Positions 7,846-15,246 of a stretch of DNA of 34,816 nt are shown piece by piece. The notes beneath the pieces are model-generated. The model ran no database searches. It was not told where the DNA came from and saw nothing but the letters and a program-made list of their open reading frames with translations. Origin of the DNA: Saprospiraceae bacterium. Lineage in GTDB: Bacteria; Bacteroidota; Bacteroidia; Chitinophagales; Saprospiraceae. How positions within the stretch are numbered: position 1 is the first letter of the stretch; each line of letters opens with the position of its first letter. Position numbers and translations under genes: made by a program. The stretch covers positions 1-34,816 of the forward strand of contig JAHDFX010000029.1 of NCBI GenBank assembly GCA_020627965.1, written 5' to 3'.

Positions 7846-8445
7846 TTATTTTTTTGTTTGCTCTTTTTGAGATAATCGTTCGTTTATTTTTTCTCGCCAC
7901 CTTCTTAAGCACCTTGATTTACTAGATTTCAACACATTCTTATTTTTATGTTTTAGCTTTTCTAGAATGTAGGCATTACTTCTATCGTTATAGTAAGCTA
8001 GCCATAAAAGCTCTTTGCATGGTCCTTTCCACTCTTCCAAAACTTCAAGAGCAATATCTACTTTTGTTTGATTTTCATGATCCAATCCTATATTTGAACT
8101 TTCATATCCTCTTTCTTTGGCAGAAATATATTTCTCAGCTTCGTTTGGGTTAATGCTAGTGAATCGCCAAGTTTTTTTGTCTTGATCAAGAAGCTTATAA
8201 TGAGCAATCTTTATGATATAGCCACATACATTGTCATTCTTAAAGTCAGGACTTTTTATTTTGCTTCGAATGACAAAAAAGGCCTCTTGCAAAGCATCCT
8301 CCATATCTTCTATCGAGTGTTGAGTCTTTGCTTTACTTCTCAAACCCGTAATAAGGTTTTGACGATATTGACCATAAAGTCTGCCGAGAGGGGCATCATT
8401 CCCACTACGAATCTGTTCTATTTCTGGTTCATTGAGCTTGCACAT
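7846..8445 (-). CDS. ECF-like sigma-70 family RNA polymerase sigma factor
   Basis: A 199-residue sigma factor. Region 2 spans about residues 25-90 (LGRLYGQYRQNLI, DMEDALQEAFFVIRSKI) and region 4 about 128-190 (GPCKELLWLAYY, then NKNVLKSSKSRCLRRWREKI as the recognition helix). There are no sigma-1 or sigma-3 domains, as expected for the ECF group. The start ATG at 8443-8445 gives a full region 2. It is followed 5 bp later by the anti-sigma-like gene, forming a two-gene operon. The divergent neighbour at 8612 starts an exported vWA/protease gene row, which is its likely target regulon. An interrupted dyad in the shared promoter region (8466-8522) may be its own promoter element. Confidence 0.88.
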   Translation of the reverse strand: MCKLNEPEIEQIRSGNDAPLGRLYGQYRQNLITGLRSKAKTQHSIEDMEDALQEAFFVIRSKIKSPDFKNDNVCGYIIKIAHYKLLDQDKKTWRFTSINPNEAEKYISAKERGYESSNIGLDHENQTKVDIALEVLEEWKGPCKELLWLAYYNDRSNAYILEKLKHKNKNVLKSSKSRCLRRWREKINERLSQKEQTKK

Positions 8446-8465
8446 ATATATTGGCTTATATAGTA

Positions 8466-8522
8466 AAAAGTAAACACAATGAAATAAAATTTATTTTTTT
8501 CTTAAAAAAGTGTTTACCTTTT
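8466..8522. promoter_or_regulatory. Nested inverted repeat in the divergent sigma/vWA promoter region
   Basis: AAAA-GTAAACAC at 8466-8477 is mirrored by GTGTTTAC-C-TTTT at 8510-8522, with a second, inner AT-only dyad (AAATAAA and TTTATTT) between them. Each GTAAACAC copy lies where a -35 element would be for a promoter reading across the dyad: the right copy toward the sigma gene, with about 40 nt of leader, and the left copy toward the vWA gene, with about 109 nt. This is compatible with a symmetric pair of ECF promoters or with an operator. No housekeeping TANNTTTG element is present in the gap. Confidence 0.45.
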
Positions 8523-8611
8523 TTGACTTGGTTCCATAGTAAGTAGAAAACAAAAAATCAGTCCTGTATTCCCAATATCTAATTATCTAACTTTTAAAAT
8601 TAGAGAGAACC

Positions 8612-10045
8612 ATGAAATATTTTAAATATATTTTAATTGCGCTACTTACGACGATATTCTTATCGTTCATTGTCTTTCCAAGACAACATCCAAAAGACAA
8701 ATCGAAGATATACCACTACAAAGCTATCAAATTATTAAATGAAGGCAAAATTGATAAGGCAATCAAGAAATTAGAAAAGGCAATTTCCATTTATAAAGAC
8801 AATGAATACCTGCTCGACCTGGCCACGATATATCTTAATAAAGGAGATAAAAAGAAAGCCTTCAAATATGCAAGCATGATAAAGCCCGGAGAAAAAGCTA
8901 CTCCAATTGAGAAGGTTACTTTATTAGCATGGAAAGGAGTTTTTGGAATAAATAATGGAATCAGGCTTCATCCACATGATCATTTTCGGTCGGCTTTGCG
9001 GTTAATGAATCATCATCAAATTGATTCTGCTGCTTTACATACTGTGTTATATAATAATGCGGCAGTATCCCGCCTCTTTTATCAAAGCTATCCGGGTAAG
9101 GAAAAGGATAATGCTGTACACTTAAGAGATGTAAAGTTTGCCCGTGAGTTTCTTCAAAAATCTTTGATAAAACAACCTGATAATTGTGTTGCTGCTTATA
9201 ATCTGACGGTTGTAGATATAATACTGAATTCTTTGGATAAAAAGATGTTAAAAAAAGAATATGGTTATGTGAAGCCGTGTATGTATGAAGATCAGGTATT
9301 TCCTCTATTTGACTGTGTTTTGAAAGAGCAAACCAAGAATAAAGCTATCCTGCAAAAATTAAATGAGGAGGAAGAAGTGCTTTTCATTTTGGATATTTCA
9401 GGCTCTATGCTTAAAAAGATGCCTTCTGGTGAAACCCGATTCCAGGTGATGAAAGATATAGTTATTGATCTAATTCAAAACATTGATAAAGATATTGAAT
9501 TGGGTGTACTATCACTTGGTCAGGACTGCGAAAATAAACCATTTGTTGACATTCCTGTAGGTGCAGCATCAAGAGAGGAACTTGTCAATGCAGTCGCATC
9601 TTTACGCCCGATGGGAAGCACTCCTCTTAATCCAAGATTGCGTTCGTCTGTGTCAAAATTTACTGAAGGAAATATCGGAAAATCTATATTTATGTGCAGC
9701 GACGGAATCAATACCTGTGGGTCTGAAAGCACCTGTTTGATTGCTGATGAGCTTGCCGATAAAAATATAAAGGTACATGCCCTAGGTGTCTTACTTGAAG
9801 ATAGTGAAAGTATGAAGGAGTATGCGATATATGACTGTATTACTAAAGCAACGTATGGAGAAATGCTCGGGATTAAAGAAGACTCTGCACAGTTTGAATT
9901 GAAAACAGAGTTTATAACTCAACAGATCAATCCGTTGGTATTGAAAGTAGATGATTTGATCAATAGTCAATATACTCCGACCGAGATTGAGACTATAACC
10001 GACCCTTATTTGGGATCAAAAGAATTTACTAGTACAGAATTTTAA
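8612..10045 (+). CDS. Membrane-anchored or exported TPR-vWA protein
   Basis: A 477-residue protein. Residues 5-22 are a signal peptide or signal anchor (YILIALLTTIFLSFIVF). Residues about 32-85 and 160-200 look like TPR helices (AIKLLNEGKIDKAIKKLEKAI). A von Willebrand factor A domain covers about 255-440 with a complete metal-ion adhesion site: D261, S263 and S265 in DISGS, T337 in GSTPL, and D364 in CSDG. vWA domains bind protein partners through this metal. Several paired cysteines (INTCGSESTC) suit an oxidising periplasm. It is the first gene of the rightward row facing the sigma/anti-sigma pair. It may bind the TPR domains or proteases encoded nearby; that is inference. Confidence 0.85.
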   Translation: MKYFKYILIALLTTIFLSFIVFPRQHPKDKSKIYHYKAIKLLNEGKIDKAIKKLEKAISIYKDNEYLLDLATIYLNKGDKKKAFKYASMIKPGEKATPIEKVTLLAWKGVFGINNGIRLHPHDHFRSALRLMNHHQIDSAALHTVLYNNAAVSRLFYQSYPGKEKDNAVHLRDVKFAREFLQKSLIKQPDNCVAAYNLTVVDIILNSLDKKMLKKEYGYVKPCMYEDQVFPLFDCVLKEQTKNKAILQKLNEEEEVLFILDISGSMLKKMPSGETRFQVMKDIVIDLIQNIDKDIELGVLSLGQDCENKPFVDIPVGAASREELVNAVASLRPMGSTPLNPRLRSSVSKFTEGNIGKSIFMCSDGINTCGSESTCLIADELADKNIKVHALGVLLEDSESMKEYAIYDCITKATYGEMLGIKEDSAQFELKTEFITQQINPLVLKVDDLINSQYTPTEIETITDPYLGSKEFTSTEF

Positions 10046-10093
10046 GAAATTTCATATCACTTATATCTTTTTAACATGTAAACCATATTGAAA

Positions 10094-10321
10094 ATGGAAG
10101 CAATATTGGCAATTATAGTTATTGTATTCATAGTGCGCTTAGTAGCACAAGTCGGAAAATTTCTTTGGTCTGAAGGTATCATTCAAAAAGCAATATCATC
10201 TGTTGTTGTTGCTCTAATATCTGGAGGTATTCTTATGGCTATTACTGGTGACCCAAATTGGGGCGTGGGAGGAGGGATAGTTATCTCCTTAATTAGTTTC
10301 ACATTTGTCGGAGAAAGCTAA
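10094..10321 (+). CDS. Small multi-pass membrane protein, unknown function
   Basis: A 75-residue protein that is almost entirely hydrophobic, with helices at about residues 3-20 (ILAIIVIVFIVRLVAQV), 34-50 (ISSVVVALISGGILMAI) and 56-73 (VGGGIVISLISFTFV). An in-frame TTG at 10088 would add two residues, but the ATG at 10094 is the more likely start. It lies 48 bp after the vWA gene and 54 bp before the next one, in the same direction. The size and Gly-rich helices resemble small holin-like or pore-forming peptides, but nothing in the sequence proves such a function. I do not recognise a family. Confidence 0.65.
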   Translation: MEAILAIIVIVFIVRLVAQVGKFLWSEGIIQKAISSVVVALISGGILMAITGDPNWGVGGGIVISLISFTFVGES

Positions 10322-10375
10322 ATATGTTTACTGAAAATTAAAAAATCTTTATTTCAATAATTTAAACTTAATAAA

Positions 10376-10720
10376 ATGAAAAAAACACTATTTCTCTTTA
10401 GCATGTCAATGGCAATACTTTTTTGCTGTGCAATGGCAGTTCCTGATTCCAGATACCGGACAGAACTCGTAGAGCCAGATGGTAATTATCATATTTCTGT
10501 TCATGTCTCATACTCCGATGGAGGTAGTTATCGTGGTGCTAAAGTACAAGGCGAAGTTTGTGGAATTTTGGGAGGCATGACAAAATCTGTAAGAACAGAT
10601 AGCAGAGGTTATGCAAAATTGACTTTTACAAGTAATGAGTCTCTATGTAAAATTTTTATTAACGGAAAAACAAAGAGAGGAAAATGGGAGAATGGTACAA
10701 CTGCATACTTTATTGATTAA
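10376..10720 (+). CDS. Small secreted beta-sandwich protein (carboxypeptidase-regulatory/Ig-like)
   Basis: A 114-residue protein with a signal peptide (residues about 1-21, KKTLFLFSMSMAILFCCAMA). The mature part contains VSYSDGGSYRGAKVQGEV, then VRTDSRGYAKLTF, which is the pattern of the carboxypeptidase-regulatory-like or transthyretin-like fold: a strand, a variable insert, then a DxxG turn before the next strand. Such domains are adhesive modules in surface proteins; a free-standing one may bind another protein of the cluster or the cell wall. Two cysteines remain in the mature chain (in GEVCG and ESLCK), so a disulphide is possible. It is followed by a GC-rich hairpin at 10739-10762 before the subtilase gene. 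Confidence 0.68.
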   Translation: MKKTLFLFSMSMAILFCCAMAVPDSRYRTELVEPDGNYHISVHVSYSDGGSYRGAKVQGEVCGILGGMTKSVRTDSRGYAKLTFTSNESLCKIFINGKTKRGKWENGTTAYFID

Positions 10721-10738
10721 AATTACTTGTAAGTAGAA

Positions 10739-10762
10739 GCAGCAGAGATTAGTCTCTGCTGC
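10739..10762 (+). terminator. Hairpin between the beta-sandwich and subtilase genes
   Basis: GCAGCAGAGA and TCTCTGCTGC pair perfectly over 10 bp around a 4-nt loop. Only AATTT follows, so this is a weak terminator or an attenuator that could lower expression of the protease genes downstream relative to the vWA gene. Confidence 0.55.
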
Positions 10763-10801
10763 AATTTGACAAATATTAATCCATTATAAATCTGCTGACT
10801 T

Positions 10802-13800
10802 ATGAAATCACAAACTATCAATAAAACATACATTGCACTTGTCTTATTTATTCTTTTACCCATTTTTAAATATGCTCAAACATCCCTAAAAAGTGCTTTA
10901 CCCGTGGCAACTAATCTCGATTATATATGGGCTAAAGCTGAAGGGGCTGATAATATTGATGTTGCCAGTGTTATTGATGCAAATAGTATAGGCGAGGTTG
11001 CCTTTAGTATTGAAAGTAATGGAGTTATAGGTTTCGATAATGGGGATAGTTATCCCGGGCAGAATTATGCGAAAAATATATATATAGTCAAGTATGATGA
11101 AGATGGTAATACGATCTGGACTGAAAATATAACTTGTACCAATGGATGCCATCTTGCGGATATTGCTATAGATGAAACTGGTCAAATATATATATTGATA
11201 GATTATAGGTATAAGTTGTTTTTTCAGGATGTTGAAATATCAGGAACTTCTCTTGGAATGTCACTGGCAATAGCTAAATATACTAGTGATGGAATATTGT
11301 CATGGGTTAAATCAGACAATTCAACGCTTTTTGCTCCAAATTTAATAAAAGGAACCTCTATTGATGTGGATGATTCAGGTGTATACTTTACCGGATATTT
11401 TAGGGATACACTTAGCATAGATGGAACTACGTTCGTTTCTTCAGAAAATACTACTTTTTTTGGGAAAATATCATCCACAGGAACTTTGAATTGGCTGAAT
11501 ACAGCTATTGGAACAGATTATAATAATGGTATGGATATTGTAGTTACGCCATCTTATTTTTTTATTGGCGGTAGCCACGGAGGCACGTTTAACATTGGTA
11601 GCAATTCTGTAAACCCTACTTCAGGCTTCGCCCATGCTTTTCTAGGGAAATTTGATTTAAATGGAAATAATATTTGGTTGAAGAATTATGGTGGTGTTTC
11701 TGATGTATCAGGACATGGTGGTATTTATCCTACAGATGATGGTGGAGTTTTTATGGGAGGTGTTTTTTTAAATTCTGCCAACTTTGGTTCAATCAGTCTT
11801 ACAGGACAAACTTTGAATTCATTTGTGATCAAGGTTGATGCTAATGGCAATGTGATCTGGGGAAATCACATTGAAAATGCTCATGCATATGAATTAATTG
11901 CAAACAGTAACGGTGAAATTGTCCAGTATATTAATAGTTATGAGGATATTAATACGCCCAATGGAAATACGATTGCAGGACCTTTTACCGGACTGGCAAA
12001 ATTCAGTATTACTGATGGTCAATTTTTATCTGCTGAATCGATAGGAATGGAAATTACGTCTTACGATCAGGTATCTAATCAGTTGTCCATATTTAAAGGT
12101 ACAGGGTATGCTATTACAGGTAGATTTAGTGGTACAACTACAATAGGGAACTTTAATTTTACCGCTAATGGTTCAACCGATCATGCAGTTGCTGTTTACA
12201 GTGAGTTGATTTGTCAGCCATCAAGTGCTAATATAGAAGCTGATATCTGCATGGGAACTACCTATGATTTTAATGGACAAATGTTGACTACTTCAGGTAC
12301 TTATACTAGTAATTTGCTCGATGAGCAAGGTTGCGATAGCATAGTGATTTTAGATTTGGCTGTAAATCCCTTACCAATATCAGATTTTTCTATTGTCGAT
12401 ACATGCCTTACCGTAACACTTACCAATAATTCAGCTAATGTAGTCGAATCACAGATAGATTGGGGGGATGGACTAACAGAAAATTTGAGCATAGGAAGCA
12501 CTAGATCACATACTTATGCCATTGATAGTATTTATACTATTTGCCAAACAGGTATCTCTACCTTTTGTGGCATTTCTGAAAAGTGTGATTCTGTGGAGAT
12601 TAGTACTCTATTATGGCCATGCCCTATTGCACCTGTCAATATTAATGACTCTCTTGAACTGGTTAATTTTTATAATAATCACTGCGGTATAGATTGTACG
12701 CTTAACTGGGATTTTGACGAACCTGTTAACACATGGGAAGGCATTGCAGTTCTTGAAAATAGAGTAATCGGAATAGACCTTTATTCAGAAGGTCTATCGG
12801 GTGTTGTTCCTGATCTAAACCTACCTAAATTACAATATTTATTACTTTCAGAAAATAATTTTACCGGACAACTACCCGATTTTTCTGGACTTCCAGAACT
12901 TAATCTACTTTACATATATGGAAACAACATTACAGGTTATTTACCGAATTTTTCAAATTTACCCGTTTTAACTGAGCTTTATCTTTACAGAAATAACATA
13001 GATGGTACAATACCTGATTTTAATAACCTAAACAATTTAGAAGAAATTAGTCTTGGTAATAATAATTTAGAGGGAACTATCCCGGATTTTTCGAATTTAC
13101 CAGCTTTAATTGATCTTGATCTGGAAAAAAATAAATTAACAGGAAGCATCCCAGATTTTTCTAATCTACCTAATCTACTAACTCTTGATCTTAGTGCAAA
13201 TCGCTTAATGGGAACGATTCCAGATTTTTCTAATATCCCGAACCTGCTTATCCTCAATCTTATTGCAAATCGCTTGACAGGTACGATTCCGGATTTTACA
13301 AATCTTACAGATATTAGAGACCTGCTGGTGTCAGAAAATTACTTAGAAGGAGAAATTCCCAATCTGCTAGATAATACAAATTTAGAAGAACTACTGATTG
13401 CGTATAATCAATTTGATTTTAATGATGTTATGCCTGTATTTTCTGACTATAGTCAACTTGATCGTTTCAACTTTACACCACAATATCATGGTGAAATTCA
13501 GTCTTATATTATTGAGGTTGGAGATACGCTTAGTCTTGAATTGTCCTACCCTTTATCAGGAAACAATAATCAAAATGTTAATTATCAATGGAAGCATAAT
13601 AATGGTAACCTGGGAGGTGAGCAGGACAGCATGCTTTTATTAGAAAATATAAGTCTCAATAATTTGGGTTTTTACGACTTAGTTATGACTGATGATAGTC
13701 GAGTACCTGGCTTACTTGTAATCTCCAAGCGGATGTATGTAACAGCTATTGGTTATGATCTGTTTGGACAGCCAGTCAATTATGCACAGGTGATGATGGA

Positions 13801-15154
13801 ATTTGATAATGAAACAGATAAAATAGCTTTTGAAGCCGGACAGCTTTACCCCAACGGCGGCTGGGTACAGGACAGTTGTAGCTGCAACCGTCACCTTTAC
13901 CTATGGCAATTTCCCACCGACACGGCAGCTCTGGAAGTATTACTAAATATTAATACTCGTACCGAAACACAAGGCAATAAAGCCGATGTAGATGGAGGTC
14001 CAAACAACATATTCAATCTCGGTGTATCCAATAATACAGGCACTGCCTGGGCTTGGCAAAGTGATTATGCCGGCTTCAATTATCCAGATTCCGTAACAGT
14101 TTATCTAATGGATTCAGGGATGGATAATGGAGGCTGGAATCCTGAACCCTATTTGCTGAATGAGGCACCGCTGGATAGCTGTTATAATATCTCGGCAGCA
14201 GGCTATGGATATACGGATACACTGGCGACTATAAATATTGACTATATAGATTCGCTGGGACACGGGACCTATGGTTATCGTACAATCACGGAAGGATTGG
14301 ATAGTTTTATGAATATCAAAGTCGTGCCCTTAAAAGTCTTCGACCAGGGAGGGGAGGGTACTTTATTCAAATTTGTCTGCGCAATGTATCACGCCATAGA
14401 CCACGGAGCAGATATTATCAATATCAGTGCGGGCTATCGTGGTGAGCCTTCTGGGATTTTGGAAAATGCGGTACAGCAGGCACAGCAAAAAGGCATTTTC
14501 ATTGTAACGGCTACAGGAAATGACAGCCTTGACATTGATGAGACGCCACAATATCCTGCTTTTTTTGCTGGTCAGACCTATGAATATTATGAAAATGGCA
14601 ATAGCTTTCCTACCATTATACCTTACGATAATGTCATTTCTGTAGCAGCCATAAACGCACAGGATTCTCTTGCCTGCTTCTCTAATTATGGTAGTACTTC
14701 AACGACTCTGACTGCTTATGGAGAGAATATCAGTGGATATGGTGTAGGCGGGGAAAGTGTTGTCAGTAGTGGCACTTCTATGAGTACTTTTTTGGTGACC
14801 CGTGAATTAGCAGCAGAGATAGCGAAAGAAAAGAGTCGTTCTCAGCAAGATATCTGGTCAGCTTTTGAATCGCTTCGTCTAACAGATAACCCACCGACGT
14901 TTGGACTAACGAGTACGGGTAAAAAACTGGATATTAACCTGACTGCTACCTGCCTGCCAACACTATTGCCGCAAGGCAATATCACAAACGGAACTTATCA
15001 GGCAGGCTTTGATATTCAATCTTCAGGAATCATATCTACTGGTAATATGGTAAACTTCAAGGCTGGGCAGGTCATTTTGTTGGATACAGGTTTTAGGGTA
15101 GAACAGCAGGCTTCATTATCTGCTGAAATTGAGGAATGTGTGCCGGAAAATTGA
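10802..15154 (+). CDS. Secreted multidomain subtilisin-family (S8) protease with propeller and LRR domains
   Basis: A 1450-residue exported protein. In order it has a signal peptide (1-25); an SBBP-type beta-propeller (about 30-470; KVDANGNVIWGNHIE-like repeats); a small domain with CMGTTYDFNGQ and GCDSIVILDLAV (about 480-525); a PKD-like domain (IDWGDG, about 530-600); a leucine-rich-repeat domain (about 625-880) of the GxIPDFSNLPNL type; an Ig-like segment; and an S8 protease domain (about 1085-1370). The triad is intact: D1104 (YLMDSGMD), H1154 (GHGT) and S1326 (GTSMS), with oxyanion N1240 (ATGN). The C-terminus (NITNGTYQAG, FKAGQVILLDTGF) is the coathanger-type domain of Bacteroidota surface proteins. 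The neighbouring TPR-CHAT gene follows by 92 bp. The catalytic domain is downstream of all recognition domains and has no obvious propeptide next to it. Confidence 0.9.
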   Translation: MKSQTINKTYIALVLFILLPIFKYAQTSLKSALPVATNLDYIWAKAEGADNIDVASVIDANSIGEVAFSIESNGVIGFDNGDSYPGQNYAKNIYIVKYDEDGNTIWTENITCTNGCHLADIAIDETGQIYILIDYRYKLFFQDVEISGTSLGMSLAIAKYTSDGILSWVKSDNSTLFAPNLIKGTSIDVDDSGVYFTGYFRDTLSIDGTTFVSSENTTFFGKISSTGTLNWLNTAIGTDYNNGMDIVVTPSYFFIGGSHGGTFNIGSNSVNPTSGFAHAFLGKFDLNGNNIWLKNYGGVSDVSGHGGIYPTDDGGVFMGGVFLNSANFGSISLTGQTLNSFVIKVDANGNVIWGNHIENAHAYELIANSNGEIVQYINSYEDINTPNGNTIAGPFTGLAKFSITDGQFLSAESIGMEITSYDQVSNQLSIFKGTGYAITGRFSGTTTIGNFNFTANGSTDHAVAVYSELICQPSSANIEADICMGTTYDFNGQMLTTSGTYTSNLLDEQGCDSIVILDLAVNPLPISDFSIVDTCLTVTLTNNSANVVESQIDWGDGLTENLSIGSTRSHTYAIDSIYTICQTGISTFCGISEKCDSVEISTLLWPCPIAPVNINDSLELVNFYNNHCGIDCTLNWDFDEPVNTWEGIAVLENRVIGIDLYSEGLSGVVPDLNLPKLQYLLLSENNFTGQLPDFSGLPELNLLYIYGNNITGYLPNFSNLPVLTELYLYRNNIDGTIPDFNNLNNLEEISLGNNNLEGTIPDFSNLPALIDLDLEKNKLTGSIPDFSNLPNLLTLDLSANRLMGTIPDFSNIPNLLILNLIANRLTGTIPDFTNLTDIRDLLVSENYLEGEIPNLLDNTNLEELLIAYNQFDFNDVMPVFSDYSQLDRFNFTPQYHGEIQSYIIEVGDTLSLELSYPLSGNNNQNVNYQWKHNNGNLGGEQDSMLLLENISLNNLGFYDLVMTDDSRVPGLLVISKRMYVTAIGYDLFGQPVNYAQVMMEFDNETDKIAFEAGQLYPNGGWVQDSCSCNRHLYLWQFPTDTAALEVLLNINTRTETQGNKADVDGGPNNIFNLGVSNNTGTAWAWQSDYAGFNYPDSVTVYLMDSGMDNGGWNPEPYLLNEAPLDSCYNISAAGYGYTDTLATINIDYIDSLGHGTYGYRTITEGLDSFMNIKVVPLKVFDQGGEGTLFKFVCAMYHAIDHGADIINISAGYRGEPSGILENAVQQAQQKGIFIVTATGNDSLDIDETPQYPAFFAGQTYEYYENGNSFPTIIPYDNVISVAAINAQDSLACFSNYGSTSTTLTAYGENISGYGVGGESVVSSGTSMSTFLVTRELAAEIAKEKSRSQQDIWSAFESLRLTDNPPTFGLTSTGKKLDINLTATCLPTLLPQGNITNGTYQAGFDIQSSGIISTGNMVNFKAGQVILLDTGFRVEQQASLSAEIEECVPEN
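12866..13417 (+). repeat. 69-bp tandem repeats encoding the LRR domain
   Basis: Eight successive units start at 12866, 12935, 13004, 13073, 13142, 13211, 13280 and 13349, each exactly 69 bp (23 codons). The units at 13073, 13142, 13211 and 13280 are close at the DNA level (shared CCNGATTTTTC core and flanks), which points to recent duplication or gene conversion. The encoded repeats follow the plant-like LRR consensus with IPDFSNLPNL and a variable surface strand. Confidence 0.85.
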
Positions 15155-15246
15155 AAGTTTAAAAAATGATAAATATGTTTTTTGGGTAATTTGAATGAAA
15201 AGTGTCGTAACAAAAAATTAATTTTGGAGGATACAATCCACTACCA

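Noticed and set aside
7841-7912. Upstream extension of the anti-sigma-like gene by 24 codons
   Set aside because: It lies wholly inside the sigma-factor coding end and adds only a basic segment; the ATG 5 bp after the sigma stop is a better start.
15226-15230. GGAGG as a Shine-Dalgarno for the TPR-CHAT gene
   Set aside because: It is 16 nt from the start codon, beyond the useful range, and other genes in the window do not use such sites.
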